Below, one piece after another: positions 10,018 to 21,012 of a stretch of DNA of 64,000 nt. The stretch spans positions 1-64,000 of the forward strand of contig JALJEE010000145.1 of the NCBI GenBank assembly GCA_023231475.1. Reading direction: 5' to 3'. A program made the translations under genes and the position numbers. This stretch comes from Seison nebaliae. Its lineage: Eukaryota; Rotifera; Pararotatoria; Seisonacea; Seisonidae. Each line of letters begins with the position of its first letter. Positions within the stretch are counted from its first letter, which is position 1. The notes beneath the pieces are model-generated. The model was not told the origin of the DNA and did no database searches. It was given only the letters and a program-made list of their open reading frames with translations.

Positions 10018-12542
10018 TTACTTGTATGCACGTTCCTTATAATAACTGGTGAAACAGACAGGTACAATTATCCATAAAAAAACGTTGAACACAATTTCCG
10101 TTATACAGAACAGAATAAGAACGAAGCGATTTATAGTTCTTACTAATATCTCAATCTCATTTGGATACATCGTATCTGGTCGATATTTGGGAATAACTGA
10201 CATTTTCCTGCTTTTTGACGAAGAACTGTCAATTCGTTCCACATCTGAACACATCTCTTCATCAATTGCATTCTTATTCTTAATTGCATTAATAATGCTC
10301 TTCCTATCTAGAATGTGGATTGAGGTATTTTTATTTAATTTTGATTGCTGATGTCTCTTCTTTTCCTCTCGAATCTTCTTCTTCGTCTTCTCCGTCATTG
10401 GCACTGACGATTCCACATGAATCGACTGCTTCTTATCAGATGTCGGTGCTGCAATTAATGTGGCGGTAAGCAAAGCAGTAATGTGTTTCGCTTTCGGATG
10501 ATAATGTCGATGTAGATTGGTAGCAGGTTTCCAAAAGATCCATCTCCATATTCCTATCCGTTTACATAAGATCGTTCTCTTCAATAATGGCGGTATGTAT
10601 TGACTGTCTCTCATATATTGAACACAGGCGAACCAACTCATGGCCGCTAAAGTGAAACCCTAAAAATTTCAAATAAATTTTCAAAATAATTAATAGAATT
10701 GGAGGAACCATACAAAATGTTAAGTGAAGGTTAATGAGTGGAACTGTTTCACTTTGTTCCGGCACATCGTCGGCTAATCGGAGAGTGAACACAGAATAAG
10801 ATATTAAGGTGGATATACCAATTTGGACCTACAAATTGAAATAAAATGAAATTTCAAGGATTCATTGAAAAGGAACTTGTTGTTGAAAAGGAATTGAAAA
10901 TGAGACAAGAGATAATACTGAAAGCATGAGACATGGCAGAACGTTATTGTATAGGACATGTAAAGGTTTTCTACGAATTCTTATTCGATAAACGACATCG
11001 GTAAACGTGGATGTACTAGATGCGGGACTATTTACATTATCATACGCACAATATTTCACAATGATCCCATGGACATCTTGATGAAATGTTTCGATTGGAT
11101 TATCATATGAACATCGTTCCACTACCGAAATATTCACATTTATCAGTTTGTTCTTAATGAATGGTTTCATGGTCGATTCATTTTTTTGCATACAGTACAA
11201 CTGAATTAGATAAATGAACATCATCTTCTGGAAATCATATGTATCATAAAATTCTCTTTCAGTTATCAGATTTTGAATATTTCTCGTCACATTAAACTTC
11301 TTCAGTTCATCCGATTTCATGTCAAAATATTCGATGATATCATTCGATTTCACCAGTGTACAATCGTTTCCTCTGTTTTCTGTATTATTTTGAGATTCTT
11401 TAAATCGAAGACGGTCTTCTAATAAAATTTGATTAATCTTTCATTTATTCAATTCTCATCATCAATTACTAACCGATTAAATCAGGATTATAGAAAAAGT
11501 TGTAAACTGATTCAACCGTAAAATGATCAGCGTAAACTAATTCCCATTCTGAATTCTCTCTATACAAAGTCAAATCGACACCTTCGAATGCTGTTGATTC
11601 AGATGGCAATTCGTTTAAAATTGAGAAATTTAGAAGAGACGACGTATGAGACCAGGAGCCGAATGTCAAATTACAAATTTGTTCGTCAAACGGAAAAAAC
11701 GAGACATCCACCGTACATCTGGTTCGGAGTCTCGAGAGCGGATTAGGCCAATAGACTTGTCCGGTATATTGAATGATAACATTGTTCTCTCGTCTTGGTG
11801 TGATGAAACCAGAATAATCGCTCATCATCGTTTCATAAACATACGTATCTGGTACCCAGATGGATGGTGCTGGTATTCTTAATGATGAAATATTATTAAA
11901 CTAAAATTTTAGTGATTTTATTTTCCAAGGAAAAGAAAGAATAACATCTTGTGGATTCCATTTTAGTCTCTGATCAATCCATTTATGATCAAGAAAAATA
12001 TTCGTAGTTAGAATTTGATCACGTTCATCTAATGAAATAATAGCGTTTAAAATCACTCGAAATTTAATCTATGCACATTAATTTATTAAATGAATATAAC
12101 AAATTCTAACATTCACTTGATCGGCTGGACGGACAGATTTGATATCTACAGATTTCGTCAAATTTCTTAGAAGTTTCTCTTCGTACATCGTATGTTTGTT
12201 GATGTGAGAGAGGAAACCAGAACCCGTAAAAATGTCCATAGGATCTGCCTCGTCATCTTTCTTATTATTCGATTTCCGTTGTTCCAAAGCTTTCTCATAA
12301 ATGGAGAGAATATCATTGTAAATTTCATTGTACACTTTCCTCATCTCACCAATATTGGACGAAGTATCATAACGTTGAGCATAGTCGATGAATATTTCAT
12401 CGTCCTGGTTATTATCCTCATTCTGATTGAGATTGTACAAAGCGGTATCATCAAATTGATGAGTGAGAACGAAGAAATTGACCATCGTAAAGAGAATTAG
12501 AACGTGGAAATGTTTGAACGTTGTAGGACCATAGCGTCTCAT
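10018..12542 (-). CDS. divergent nicotinic acetylcholine receptor-type subunit (Cys-loop channel)
   Basis: Pentameric ligand-gated ion channel subunit. Six exons (12542-12111, 12068-11946, 11900-11474, 11418-10877, 10828-10709, 10659-10018), all introns 42-55 nt with GTT donors, give about 761 residues in one frame. Seen in order: N-terminal hydrophobic signal, acidic linker, EEKLLRNLTKSVDIKSVRP and LDHKWIDQRLKWNPQD typical of nicotinic subunits, IWVPDTYVY, Cys-loop C247-x13-C261 followed by FGSW, TM1 after RIRIRRKPLHVLYNNVLPC, TM2-TM3 (LISYSVFTLRLADDVPEQ, then GFTLAAMSWFACVQYM), a long intracellular loop and TM4 before the stop. The loop-C vicinal cysteine pair is absent, so it is not a typical alpha subunit. 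From W304 to the TM1 Arg pair there are ~170 residues instead of ~36. The pore ring also differs (see findings). Confidence 0.9.
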
Positions 12543-12935
12543 GACTGATCATATTCCTAACATCATACGCCAACTTGACTACCGACAATCGTTATGAAGA
12601 AAGTCAAGTGGCGGAGGAAAATGTGTGATTGGAAATCATGAAATTTTTACTCTCGATGGGAATTCTAGTTTGTTGTTAGAAGGAGTTTCTTCTTAAAATG
12701 GAAATAAAGTTCCAACCAAAAAGAATGAGAAGGAATGAAGGAAGGGAATAAAGAACGACGTTCTCAAGTAGAAGTATCGGAAATCTTGAAAATAATTAAG
12801 TTGAAATTTATGAAATTATGAATACGTTATTCGGTCGTTAGTTGGGCGGGAGAAGACTTTCATCAATATTTCCATTTGGAATTGTAAAGATGTTAATAAC
12901 TGTGTAATATATGTTTATTTAAAGGAATAACGAGT
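12543..12935. other. 5' flank of the receptor gene
   Basis: About 390 bp without a supported gene; probably the receptor promoter side. No clear element recognised. Confidence 0.5.
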
Positions 12936-13178
12936 ATGATTACCTTAAATGTGCTGAATCATTTATGGCCGTACATCCGCATTTCGTTTAGCACATCCGA
13001 GATTACTGTCAATAGTATAATAGAAGAATATTTGAAAGAAGACGATCGATTCAATCATTTCATATCAATTCCTCGATTATCTACTTATTGCCCGGTAACT
13101 ATAGACAAGAAGAATTATTTATGTGAACTTGAGTTTCCGAAAATATTCCCAGACGTACAATATATTCAATTGAAGTAA
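12936..13178 (+). CDS. possible small unidentified ORF or orphan exon
   Basis: An 80-codon frame from an ATG, reading MITLNVLNHLWPYIRISFST and ending FPDVQYIQLK. Its residue composition is more protein-like than the surrounding spacer, and a TTTATTTAAAG acceptor-like site lies just upstream. No domain, partner exon or homology is recognised. It could be a lone exon, a gene remnant or a chance frame. Confidence 0.25.
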   Translation: MITLNVLNHLWPYIRISFSTSEITVNSIIEEYLKEDDRFNHFISIPRLSTYCPVTIDKKNYLCELEFPKIFPDVQYIQLK

Positions 13179-15255
13179 ACATTACGAACTTTCCTGATTA
13201 CTTCCATGTAATTTGGTATGCATTGAAAAGAGTTCATATCTGATTGGAGATATCTTACCATTTCATCACTAATCACAATATTACATGGGAAACGGTAATA
13301 AAAAATAAGAAGAAAATAGAATATTCATTTAATTTGGTTCGTTAAATACAATGAAAGAATGTGATGAAATTACCTTTCCTGATTACAGAGATATATCCTC
13401 AATGATAATCATTGACATACTAAAGGTAAGTTAAGGGTTCAAAAGTAGGAATGGAATGCTGATTTTCATGTAGACGAACGGAAATACATAACTGAGAAGA
13501 ACTGAAATTAGTTGGAATGGGAGAAGTTTATCTGAAATCGTCCGGAAGGAAAAGAGGGTTATCTTCTCAAATAAGAGCACTCTTACTCAGACGTCGATCA
13601 TGTTCATCTCTAATTTCCCGATTATGAGTAGGAAGATTCATATGATAATTACTATGCGATATATTTCGTCTTTACTTACTCATCGACTAATTCTCCATAA
13701 TTAATTAAGTGAAGAAATAAATGGTGATTGATCGGTATCTCGTCAAATAGATTGACGTCAATGAGAAATTCTAATGAAATGAGCTGATACAAGAACATTT
13801 GATATCAATTGGGAAGTGTTGCCAGTATTCTCAACTGAAAGTGCTCTCAAAAGAGAATGGAATGAAATTCATTTTTTTCCATTTGATTTCACTAAATTAT
13901 ATCACAATACATTTCATTAATCTAGAAGAATTTTGTTTACAAATCATTCTGTAATGGAATGTAAATAATGTTGTAGAACTATAAGGGGAATGGCAATTCA
14001 ATCGAATTATTAGATAAGTCATTTCATAAATAATCTATCGAAATGATTCTAGTTTTGAGGAGCATCTAGTGTAAAATTAACATTTCTTCTCTACAGCTTC
14101 CCCGTTACCTATTAATGCGTAAGAATTATTACGAAAAATTATTCATTTCTTCTCTTATATGTAGTTCAAATCAAGAATATTCTTACTAAATTTTGTTTTT
14201 CCTTATGTTCATAACTCTCTTCTCAGATTACGATTCGTATAAAATGAAATTTATTGTTAGACAGCTCCATCCAAACTCTCACGAATTTAAAGAGTTGTTA
14301 AACAAAACAAAATATCATTCAGTAAAATTATTTGAATAAAAGCAAACATATTAATTGAAAGAAGATTTCTGTTTATATTGTACGATTTAAAAATCGTGTT
14401 TAAAATTGAAATCGACAATGGAGTTTGAACATATGAAAATTTCAACTGGATAGAAATGATGACGTTTCCCTTCCACAATAAGATTGACCAATTTAAGATC
14501 GCTGTCATTTTGTATTTGGCAAGAAGAATTTGTAAGGAATAATTTATAATATAACTTTTTGGATAAGGATTCAAAAGAATTGAAGTTGTCGATAAATGAA
14601 GAGAATGTAGAAAGTTTAAATTCGTACTCAAATTCCTACAAATTTTTCAGTAGTTCTTGACGTAAGATTAATGGGAGTATGGATGAAAAAGGGGAAATAA
14701 TTTTGATAGATTTTCACCAGAAATGAAATCGGATCTCTTTGTATGAGAATATCGCAAACAAACAATTGATTTTATAATAGTTTAATAAATAAACTTCTGC
14801 GAAACATTCGACATTCAATATTTGGGATGTGAATCGTTCGATAACAAAAGAAGATTTATTAATGCAAAAAGGTTTTGAAGGAATTTGAATAAAACTTCCG
14901 TAGGATATCACCTTTTTATGATGATAATGATGGAAATGATGAATTATAACGCAATGACTATAACAATTATTGGGAATATGCCTCGAAGACATTCTTGTGA
15001 AGAGAGGAGGAATACAGGAATATAAGAACTTATCATCCAATTAATATTATGTCCGAATGGAGACCTTGAACACAAACATTTATATTGGAAATATGTGATT
15101 TTTAATGATTGTGAATGAGAGAAATTTGAAACCAATCCATTAACGTAACGATGAACTTCACGATTTTGTGCAACACCTATTCTTTCGGGCATAGATAAAT
15201 ATTTGACGATTATTAATGAGTAGTGCCACAAGGAAGATTGTAATGATTATCTGAA

Positions 15256-15289
<34 letters not shown>

Positions 15290-16882
15290 TTCAAGAAAAA
15301 TATGTATTCATCAAAAGAAAATGGCAGATGAATAAGACCAATCATCAAACAATAATATTATTTCTGGAACTTATATCATATTCATTTGGAATTCATACAT
15401 TTCATTCACTTGGAAATAAATGATCCATCTAATTTATCATTTGAACGTAATGATTCTTCGACTAAACATCGTTTTAATGGAATGCAAACAAATAGGATAT
15501 TACTCTGCATATGGTTAACTACTAAACGTTAAAGAAAGCACAAATCTCCCAAATAAGAGAAATTGATGGAACTGGTTCAGTTTCATGATTGTCACCTGTT
15601 TCCTTCAAAACGAATCATCGTCTCACATTCTCTATCTCACGTAGATCCATCAAAACTTTGTCATTCTAATTATTATAAATGTATGATAATTACAATCGAT
15701 ATCGTGTATGCCAAACTTTATCCTTCTTCTTGATTAGTATGTACAACTTTTTATATATTCCTCCTACCAAACGACTTTATGAACCAAAAGTCAACTAATT
15801 ATCTTATCAATATTAATAACAATGCTTCACACTAATCCATAGAAGATGACAGAAGATGTATTCACATCCTTTCATTCGCATACAACTAGTTCAATCAATT
15901 GGTCGTCGTCCGGAAAAGCATATATATCTTCATTTCTTAAGTAATTTATTAATATAAATTCCTTCTACATTTGCTTGTTCATTTCAAACAAACGGACAAT
16001 TCTCACGCGAAATTTCGGACATTTCGCAAATATTTCTAATTGTTTAAAATGTTTCTCATTTTAACTAAATCTTCTCCATCTTAACGATTAGAACTTCAAT
16101 TCCAATTATAGAAATTGAGACAACTAAATTGAGATGAAATGAAGTATCAGACAATAAATTGTTGGGTTTTAGAAACTGGTAAGTAGTGAATGAGGAATAT
16201 TAATAAGAAGAGATAATTCTTCTTTTTTTAGCGTTATGACGATTAACCGACTTCCTTTATATAATAAGATGCAAATCTGATAGGAGAAAAGTTAATTTTT
16301 GTTACTTAATGTTCTCCTAATATTAATTATTCAATCTGATGACGATATAGAAGAAAATTAGGGAATAATGGATTGTCTCTACTTTTTTGGTCGACAAATT
16401 AGAAATGATTCTTTCATAAGTAAAAGAAAACGAATTAGGATTAAACGAATTTCGTCCGATATCGAATCATAGAAGACATTGGTGGATTACTCGTTGATTA
16501 TCCACTTTTGAAGAGAAGTGGATCCAACGGGAAAGATGTTTCGTTCTGACTCGAACGAAATAGATGGAGATCTCACACATGTATGTGTGAGGAAGAAAAA
16601 AAATAAAAGTAAGTTTTATTTAATAAAAAAGAAAATAGATTATTAATTTATTTCTCAGGCGAGCATCACTGAAATTATGAGACAATATCATGAAATAAAA
16701 AAAGAAATGGCAACACAAGGAGAAGAGTTTTGAGAGGCAATTAAACTCCAATCATTATCCCTAAATTGTAATGATGGAAGTGACTTAATGACTAATAAAT
16801 AGATTGATACAAATTGTTTATATTGCTCCAATTTTCGTTTATTTTCCTTCCATTTATCGTGAAACAATCATTCAGGAAAGAT
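13179..16882. other. 3.7-kb gene-poor AT-rich region
   Basis: No frame here shows a recognisable domain. Frames of 90-115 codons on the minus strand (14.3-15.2 kb) have the Leu/Ile/Ser-rich composition of translated AT-rich spacer and are not counted. The only clear structure is a GAT run at 15255-15289. The stretch could hold long-range regulatory DNA or an unrecognised non-coding RNA. Confidence 0.5.
15255..15289 (+). repeat. (GAT)n microsatellite
   Basis: About eleven uninterrupted GAT units in non-coding DNA. Confidence 0.9.
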
Positions 16883-17495
16883 TCAGTTGTCATTCTTTAT
16901 TGTCTCCTTCAATTTGTCTTTGCAATCACCCAAAATGATTTGAGCTCGACTTAAGCGACCGATGTTCTATTAGAAAATATACACACGAGTAATTTCGTAT
17001 AATGATAACTTTGATGCAGCAATTAATTGCATTATTTATATACGAGAGAAAATCGTTGGAAAATCGTTAGAAAATCGTCATCTTATCCACTCACATAAAA
17101 CGAGCAATCTCTCGATATCAATGTGGAGAAGACAGACCATTCTCAATTAGTACAACACTAACATTTACTTACATAATAATATCACAATCATAATAATTTT
17201 TCGAAATGCGCTCAACATTATTACGTTATCAACTGACAGCTAATGAGAATGATATGAGGAAAAGTATTAGGAATTCTCCTCTACTAACATGTGTTTGCTC
17301 ATCAATCAATGAGAGGACTGATGAGTAATTGATGGAATCAGTTTCATCTAGAACCTTTTGTGCTGAAGGTAAATTCTTCCTCATATGTTCCTGTAAATGG
17401 TACAAAGCAATTGAAGGTTGATTTGCAGCAAAAGTCATCGCTGTTCGAAATGATGAATGAACAGTCTCCGCATTCTCAATTATTCCTTTATTCAT
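16883..17495 (-). CDS. BORCS8: BORC complex subunit 8-like protein
   Basis: Subunit of BORC, which recruits ARL8 to lysosomes and drives their outward transport. Exon 1 (17495-17289) encodes the family signature FAANQPSIALYHLQEHMRKNLP, matching the LANEPSVALYRLQEHVRRSLP core of BORCS8. The frame reaches DEQTH, where a GTTAGT donor ends the exon in phase 0. Exon 2 (16966-16883) encodes NIGRLSRAQIILGDCKDKLK to the stop and aligns with the C-terminal helix of the family. Total about 96 residues, a little shorter than human (119). The intron is 322 nt, far longer than any other here, so a missed small exon is possible. The gene lies head to tail downstream of BRF1. Confidence 0.75.
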
Positions 17496-17724
17496 TCTCT
17501 ATTTTTTTTTTCTCAAAGAAAAGAACACTTATTTTGCATCTTAATTAAATGGCAGTTAATAGATTAATCAAATTAAAAATTTACATATTCTCCTTCTTCT
17601 TCTTTACACGACGAACATGAAGAGACAACAATCGAAAAATGAATTTAAAAGAGTCAAAATGTTATTCATTCACATTCCATCAGTTTTTGACACCAGATCC
17701 ACATTTTTCATATTTGATGGCAAG

Positions 17725-19572
17725 TCATTGTTGAGAGAAGAACCATTGGAAATCGCCTTCCTTTCCGATTTTGTCGTAATTAATTAATGATTTTAATCGA
17801 TCTTCAATTTGTGGCACAGCAACGTCAATACTAATTGTCGTGTCTGACTTGACGAATTCCGCTTTCGGCATAATTCCCAAGTCACTATTGTCATTCATCA
17901 ATTTAATTTCCATTTTGGATGATGGTGTTCTTCTCCTCTTCCCACGATCATTTCGACGTCTCTTACTTCGATATTCCTCCAACTCCTTTTTTCTTTTTCG
18001 TCGTTCGTTCTCTTGACAGATGAAATCTTTATGGAGTTTAAAGAACATTTTCGCTTTCATTGTCATTTCGTGTTTGTTGCAAATGAATTTGTCTAATTCT
18101 TCGTCATCAATTCCTGTCAGATCTAATTCTCCATCGCTGTTTGCACCCGGATTGACACAGTTGAAAGTTTCATTGAAACGTTCATTCTTCTCATTCCGAC
18201 GATTCATCTCGTGTTCTAATAAACTTTTATTCAATTGATCATTCAACATTTCATCCACATCAATCAATTTATCTATTTCTTCTTCTCTATTTTTTTCTTT
18301 CTTTAACGATCGTTCTTCCTTCTCAATACACAATTGTTCGACCTTCTCAATTTTCGCAGCAATTTCTGAATCATTCGAAATTATCGATTGAGTATCGTCA
18401 CTCAAATTACCATCATCATCAACATCATTCTTCAATTCGACTACTCCTAATAAATTCTTTTCGGCTTGTGTGAAATATTCGGATAATTCTTTATAATCCG
18501 AATCATTCAAAACTAAATCAGACAGAACTTCGTTTGACGAATCGACAATTGTTGAGACATCTTTTTTCGCCACTTGTTCCAATTCCTTATCGATCGATTT
18601 CTTATAATTCAAAATATCACTTTTCAATGTCTCGATGAATTGTTTGTTATTCTCCAATTTGTTCGTTAATGTTTCCAGATCAACTGATTGTTTGAATGAT
18701 GGTGGATCGTTCGATTCTTCGATATCGATATGTTTAAATTCATTCGCTGTCAAAGCAGCAGATGATGTTGAACCGAATTCTCTAAGACGTTTCCGAATTG
18801 TTGAGAGACTTATTCGCACCACTTTCGAAACATCTTCATATCTTCTCGGAATTCCATAAAGACGACATGCCACAATCAATGCCCCACCACATAATCCAGA
18901 AGGTCGACGACCAGTTGAAATATAATCCTTTTCCATTCGCTTCACAATTCGAGAGGCTAATCGAATACAATCATTCTCCATATCTCCCAATTTGAGATGG
19001 GCAGCAAAACGTGGAATATAGAGAGTGGGATCATGTGAAACAAGATGAATATGTTTCAATGTTAAAATAATTCCATTGTAAGCAGTGAAGAATTTGGTTG
19101 GATCTAATTTGAGTAAATCGATGAAATCGATCATCATATGACTCGTCGAATTCTTTCGACATTCGATATAGAGAAAAGCGGAATGTAATGATTTCCCTCT
19201 CGGCATTGGACGAAGCCCTTTCACATTCATCTGATTTATTCGTCGTTGACTCATATAACGAGTGAACATTTCTAATGCCGCATCACATAACGGTTGTGGT
19301 ACTGATAGAATATGTCCGTAACGATTAATCGCATGACGCACTTTTGCTATAGTCGTACTTGATCGACTACCGAAACCGTTATTACCAACTGCATTCCCCT
19401 CCTGATCAATCAACACACCAACCGCTTGTCCTGAATCCGTAAACTGTTGATCATTCACAATAATCTGACTACTTGACACTTTACCACAATTCACACAAAC
19501 GATATGTCCCGCCGCATCGTCTTGTTCGAAGTTGTCACTCCCACATTCTGTACAGAAATTATCTTTCGTCAT
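17725..19572 (-). CDS. BRF1: TFIIIB 90-kDa subunit BRF1
   Basis: RNA polymerase III initiation factor that bridges TFIIIC, TBP and Pol III at tRNA and 5S genes. Single exon, 615 residues. The N-terminus has the zinc ribbon CTECGSDNF...CVNCGKV (residues 7-30), followed by two cyclin folds: the first around RYGHILSVPQPLCDAALEMF, the second around YISTGRRPSGLCGGALIVAC with the TFIIB-family signature GRRPSGLCGGAL. The C-terminal half is acidic and charged. It contains the BRF-homology stretch DLTGIDDEELDKFICNKHEMTMK, which in the family contacts TBP and Bdp1. Length is close to human BRF1 (677). ATG chosen because the zinc ribbon begins six residues later. The lack of introns is notable beside the intron-rich neighbours. 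Confidence 0.95.
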   Translation of the reverse strand: MTKDNFCTECGSDNFEQDDAAGHIVCVNCGKVSSSQIIVNDQQFTDSGQAVGVLIDQEGNAVGNNGFGSRSSTTIAKVRHAINRYGHILSVPQPLCDAALEMFTRYMSQRRINQMNVKGLRPMPRGKSLHSAFLYIECRKNSTSHMMIDFIDLLKLDPTKFFTAYNGIILTLKHIHLVSHDPTLYIPRFAAHLKLGDMENDCIRLASRIVKRMEKDYISTGRRPSGLCGGALIVACRLYGIPRRYEDVSKVVRISLSTIRKRLREFGSTSSAALTANEFKHIDIEESNDPPSFKQSVDLETLTNKLENNKQFIETLKSDILNYKKSIDKELEQVAKKDVSTIVDSSNEVLSDLVLNDSDYKELSEYFTQAEKNLLGVVELKNDVDDDGNLSDDTQSIISNDSEIAAKIEKVEQLCIEKEERSLKKEKNREEEIDKLIDVDEMLNDQLNKSLLEHEMNRRNEKNERFNETFNCVNPGANSDGELDLTGIDDEELDKFICNKHEMTMKAKMFFKLHKDFICQENERRKRKKELEEYRSKRRRNDRGKRRRTPSSKMEIKLMNDNSDLGIMPKAEFVKSDTTISIDVAVPQIEDRLKSLINYDKIGKEGDFQWFFSQQ

Positions 19573-20164
19573 TTTATCAAATCCACTAGGAAATGAATCA
19601 TCGAATAACTTCTGTTTTTCTATCTAACAATTCTAAAACACTTTTATAAATTAGAACTTTAGAATTATATAAATTGTACAAAATATTTAATGGAAGATTG
19701 TAAAACATTTTTCAAGCTACATATTTACAATAACAAGTTATTTGGAAACTTTATTTTTATTGTGAGTAAAAATTATATGAAATTATTAAAAATATTTTTT
19801 TAATTTTTGAAAATAAAAATTCCTAATTCTTCCTTCTTTGAAATTTACCCAGATCCATTTTACATCTTATCTATTTTTTTTTTGAGTTTAATTTATTTCA
19901 TATAATTATGTAATGGTTGTATAATGATTTTAACATATTTCGAACTAATCTTTCCATTTTGTAAAGGACCATTAAATATATTTATGCAATTTATTGATTG
20001 ACAGATGCGATAAATATGTCGTACATTTGTGTTTCAATAGAAATTTAAGTTAATCTCACAAATCTCCCAAATGAAACAGTAAGTTTGTACGTTTAATGCA
20101 AGTAAAATATTTTTATTCAGATAATTCTAAAGAAATAATAGAAGATTGAAATAATGAAATATTT
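19573..20164. other. AT-rich spacer
   Basis: About 590 bp between BRF1 (5' side) and the 3' end of the NAA40-like gene. No gene, RNA or repeat is supported. Confidence 0.6.
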
Positions 20165-20794
20165 TTAGTTCATTTCCTGTTTTTTGAATGATTTGTTTGG
20201 TAATGAATAAATAAAATAATCTTCGTCATGGAAATTCTCAAGTGTGGGATCAGTGTCGTCTAATAGGAAATGGTGTTTATGAGTGAAGAACTTTATAGAT
20301 TCTTCGTTGCCTTTAACGATTGTGCACACCATTTTTTCAACATTTTGTGCGAGAGCGCATTCTTTAATAATGTCCAAGAAAAAAGTGGCTATTCGAAGAC
20401 GACGATATTCTTTAATAACATGAATTTCATAAAGATACCCAACAAAATATTCATAATCGTAATCGAATTTAAATTGTGTAAATGCCACGACGTCATCAGC
20501 AGCAGTGGTAAGAAAGAGGAGAACTGTGCGCGGATCTATCAACTCTCTTAATTTTTCACTTGGATCAAATTTAAAAGTTTTCGTCAATTCATATTTATCT
20601 CCCATACACTTCTCTATCAGATCGACAAATTCTTGACGTCGATCAAATGAAAGATCAATTGAAAAGTTCCATTTGAAATTTAAAACTGAATCTATCACAT
20701 CATCTCCTTTTCCATCATTCGAACAATGATAATGTGAATTGACATTATTCAAAATTTCTAAACATTTTTCATTAGGCTTAAATTTGATATCCAT
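20165..20794 (-). CDS. NAA40: N-alpha-acetyltransferase 40-like (NatD) GNAT enzyme
   Basis: NatD acetylates the N-terminal Ser of histones H2A and H4. Single exon; from the ATG at 20794 the protein has 209 residues (human 237). The frame is open slightly further upstream but without an ATG. The GNAT core is recognisable: VVAFTQFKFDYDYE, then YLYEIHVIKEYRRLRIATFF, VEKMVCTIVKGNEESIKFF and a C-terminal LDDTDPTLENFHDEDYFIYS that closely parallels NAA40 (DDSSPSMS...GEDCSYEILS). The acetyl-CoA loop, normally R/Q-x-x-G-x-G/A, reads RRLRIA here, so its central Gly is replaced by Arg. This could lower CoA affinity or reflect drift. Another GNAT is possible, but the C-terminal match favours NAA40. Confidence 0.8.
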   Translation of the reverse strand: MDIKFKPNEKCLEILNNVNSHYHCSNDGKGDDVIDSVLNFKWNFSIDLSFDRRQEFVDLIEKCMGDKYELTKTFKFDPSEKLRELIDPRTVLLFLTTAADDVVAFTQFKFDYDYEYFVGYLYEIHVIKEYRRLRIATFFLDIIKECALAQNVEKMVCTIVKGNEESIKFFTHKHHFLLDDTDPTLENFHDEDYFIYSLPNKSFKKQEMN

Positions 20795-21012
20795 AAAATA
20801 AATTGATTTGCTTAAAAAATTTATTTTCAAATTAAATTAAGCTCAAAATTTGAAAACAAAAAAATATTTCAAAAGCTCTTTATAAATTACATTGTTACAC
20901 TTTGAACAAAAATTCAAATTATATCACGTTAAATCATAACACGTTTTTTTGTTATTGTAATATCACTATTTATTCTTTTCAAATACTTTTCTTGTAATCA
21001 GTTGTGAAAGAT

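Noticed and set aside
14287-15231. Several minus-strand frames of 90-115 codons
   Set aside because: Composition is Leu/Ile/Ser/Tyr-rich as expected from translating AT-rich DNA. There are no domains, no partner exons, and they overlap in different frames.
16990-17120. Possible extra BORCS8 exon between the two called exons
   Set aside because: A candidate with a GTGAGT donor (about 47 nt) breaks phase, whereas direct joining of exons 1 and 2 keeps frame and fits the family C-terminus.
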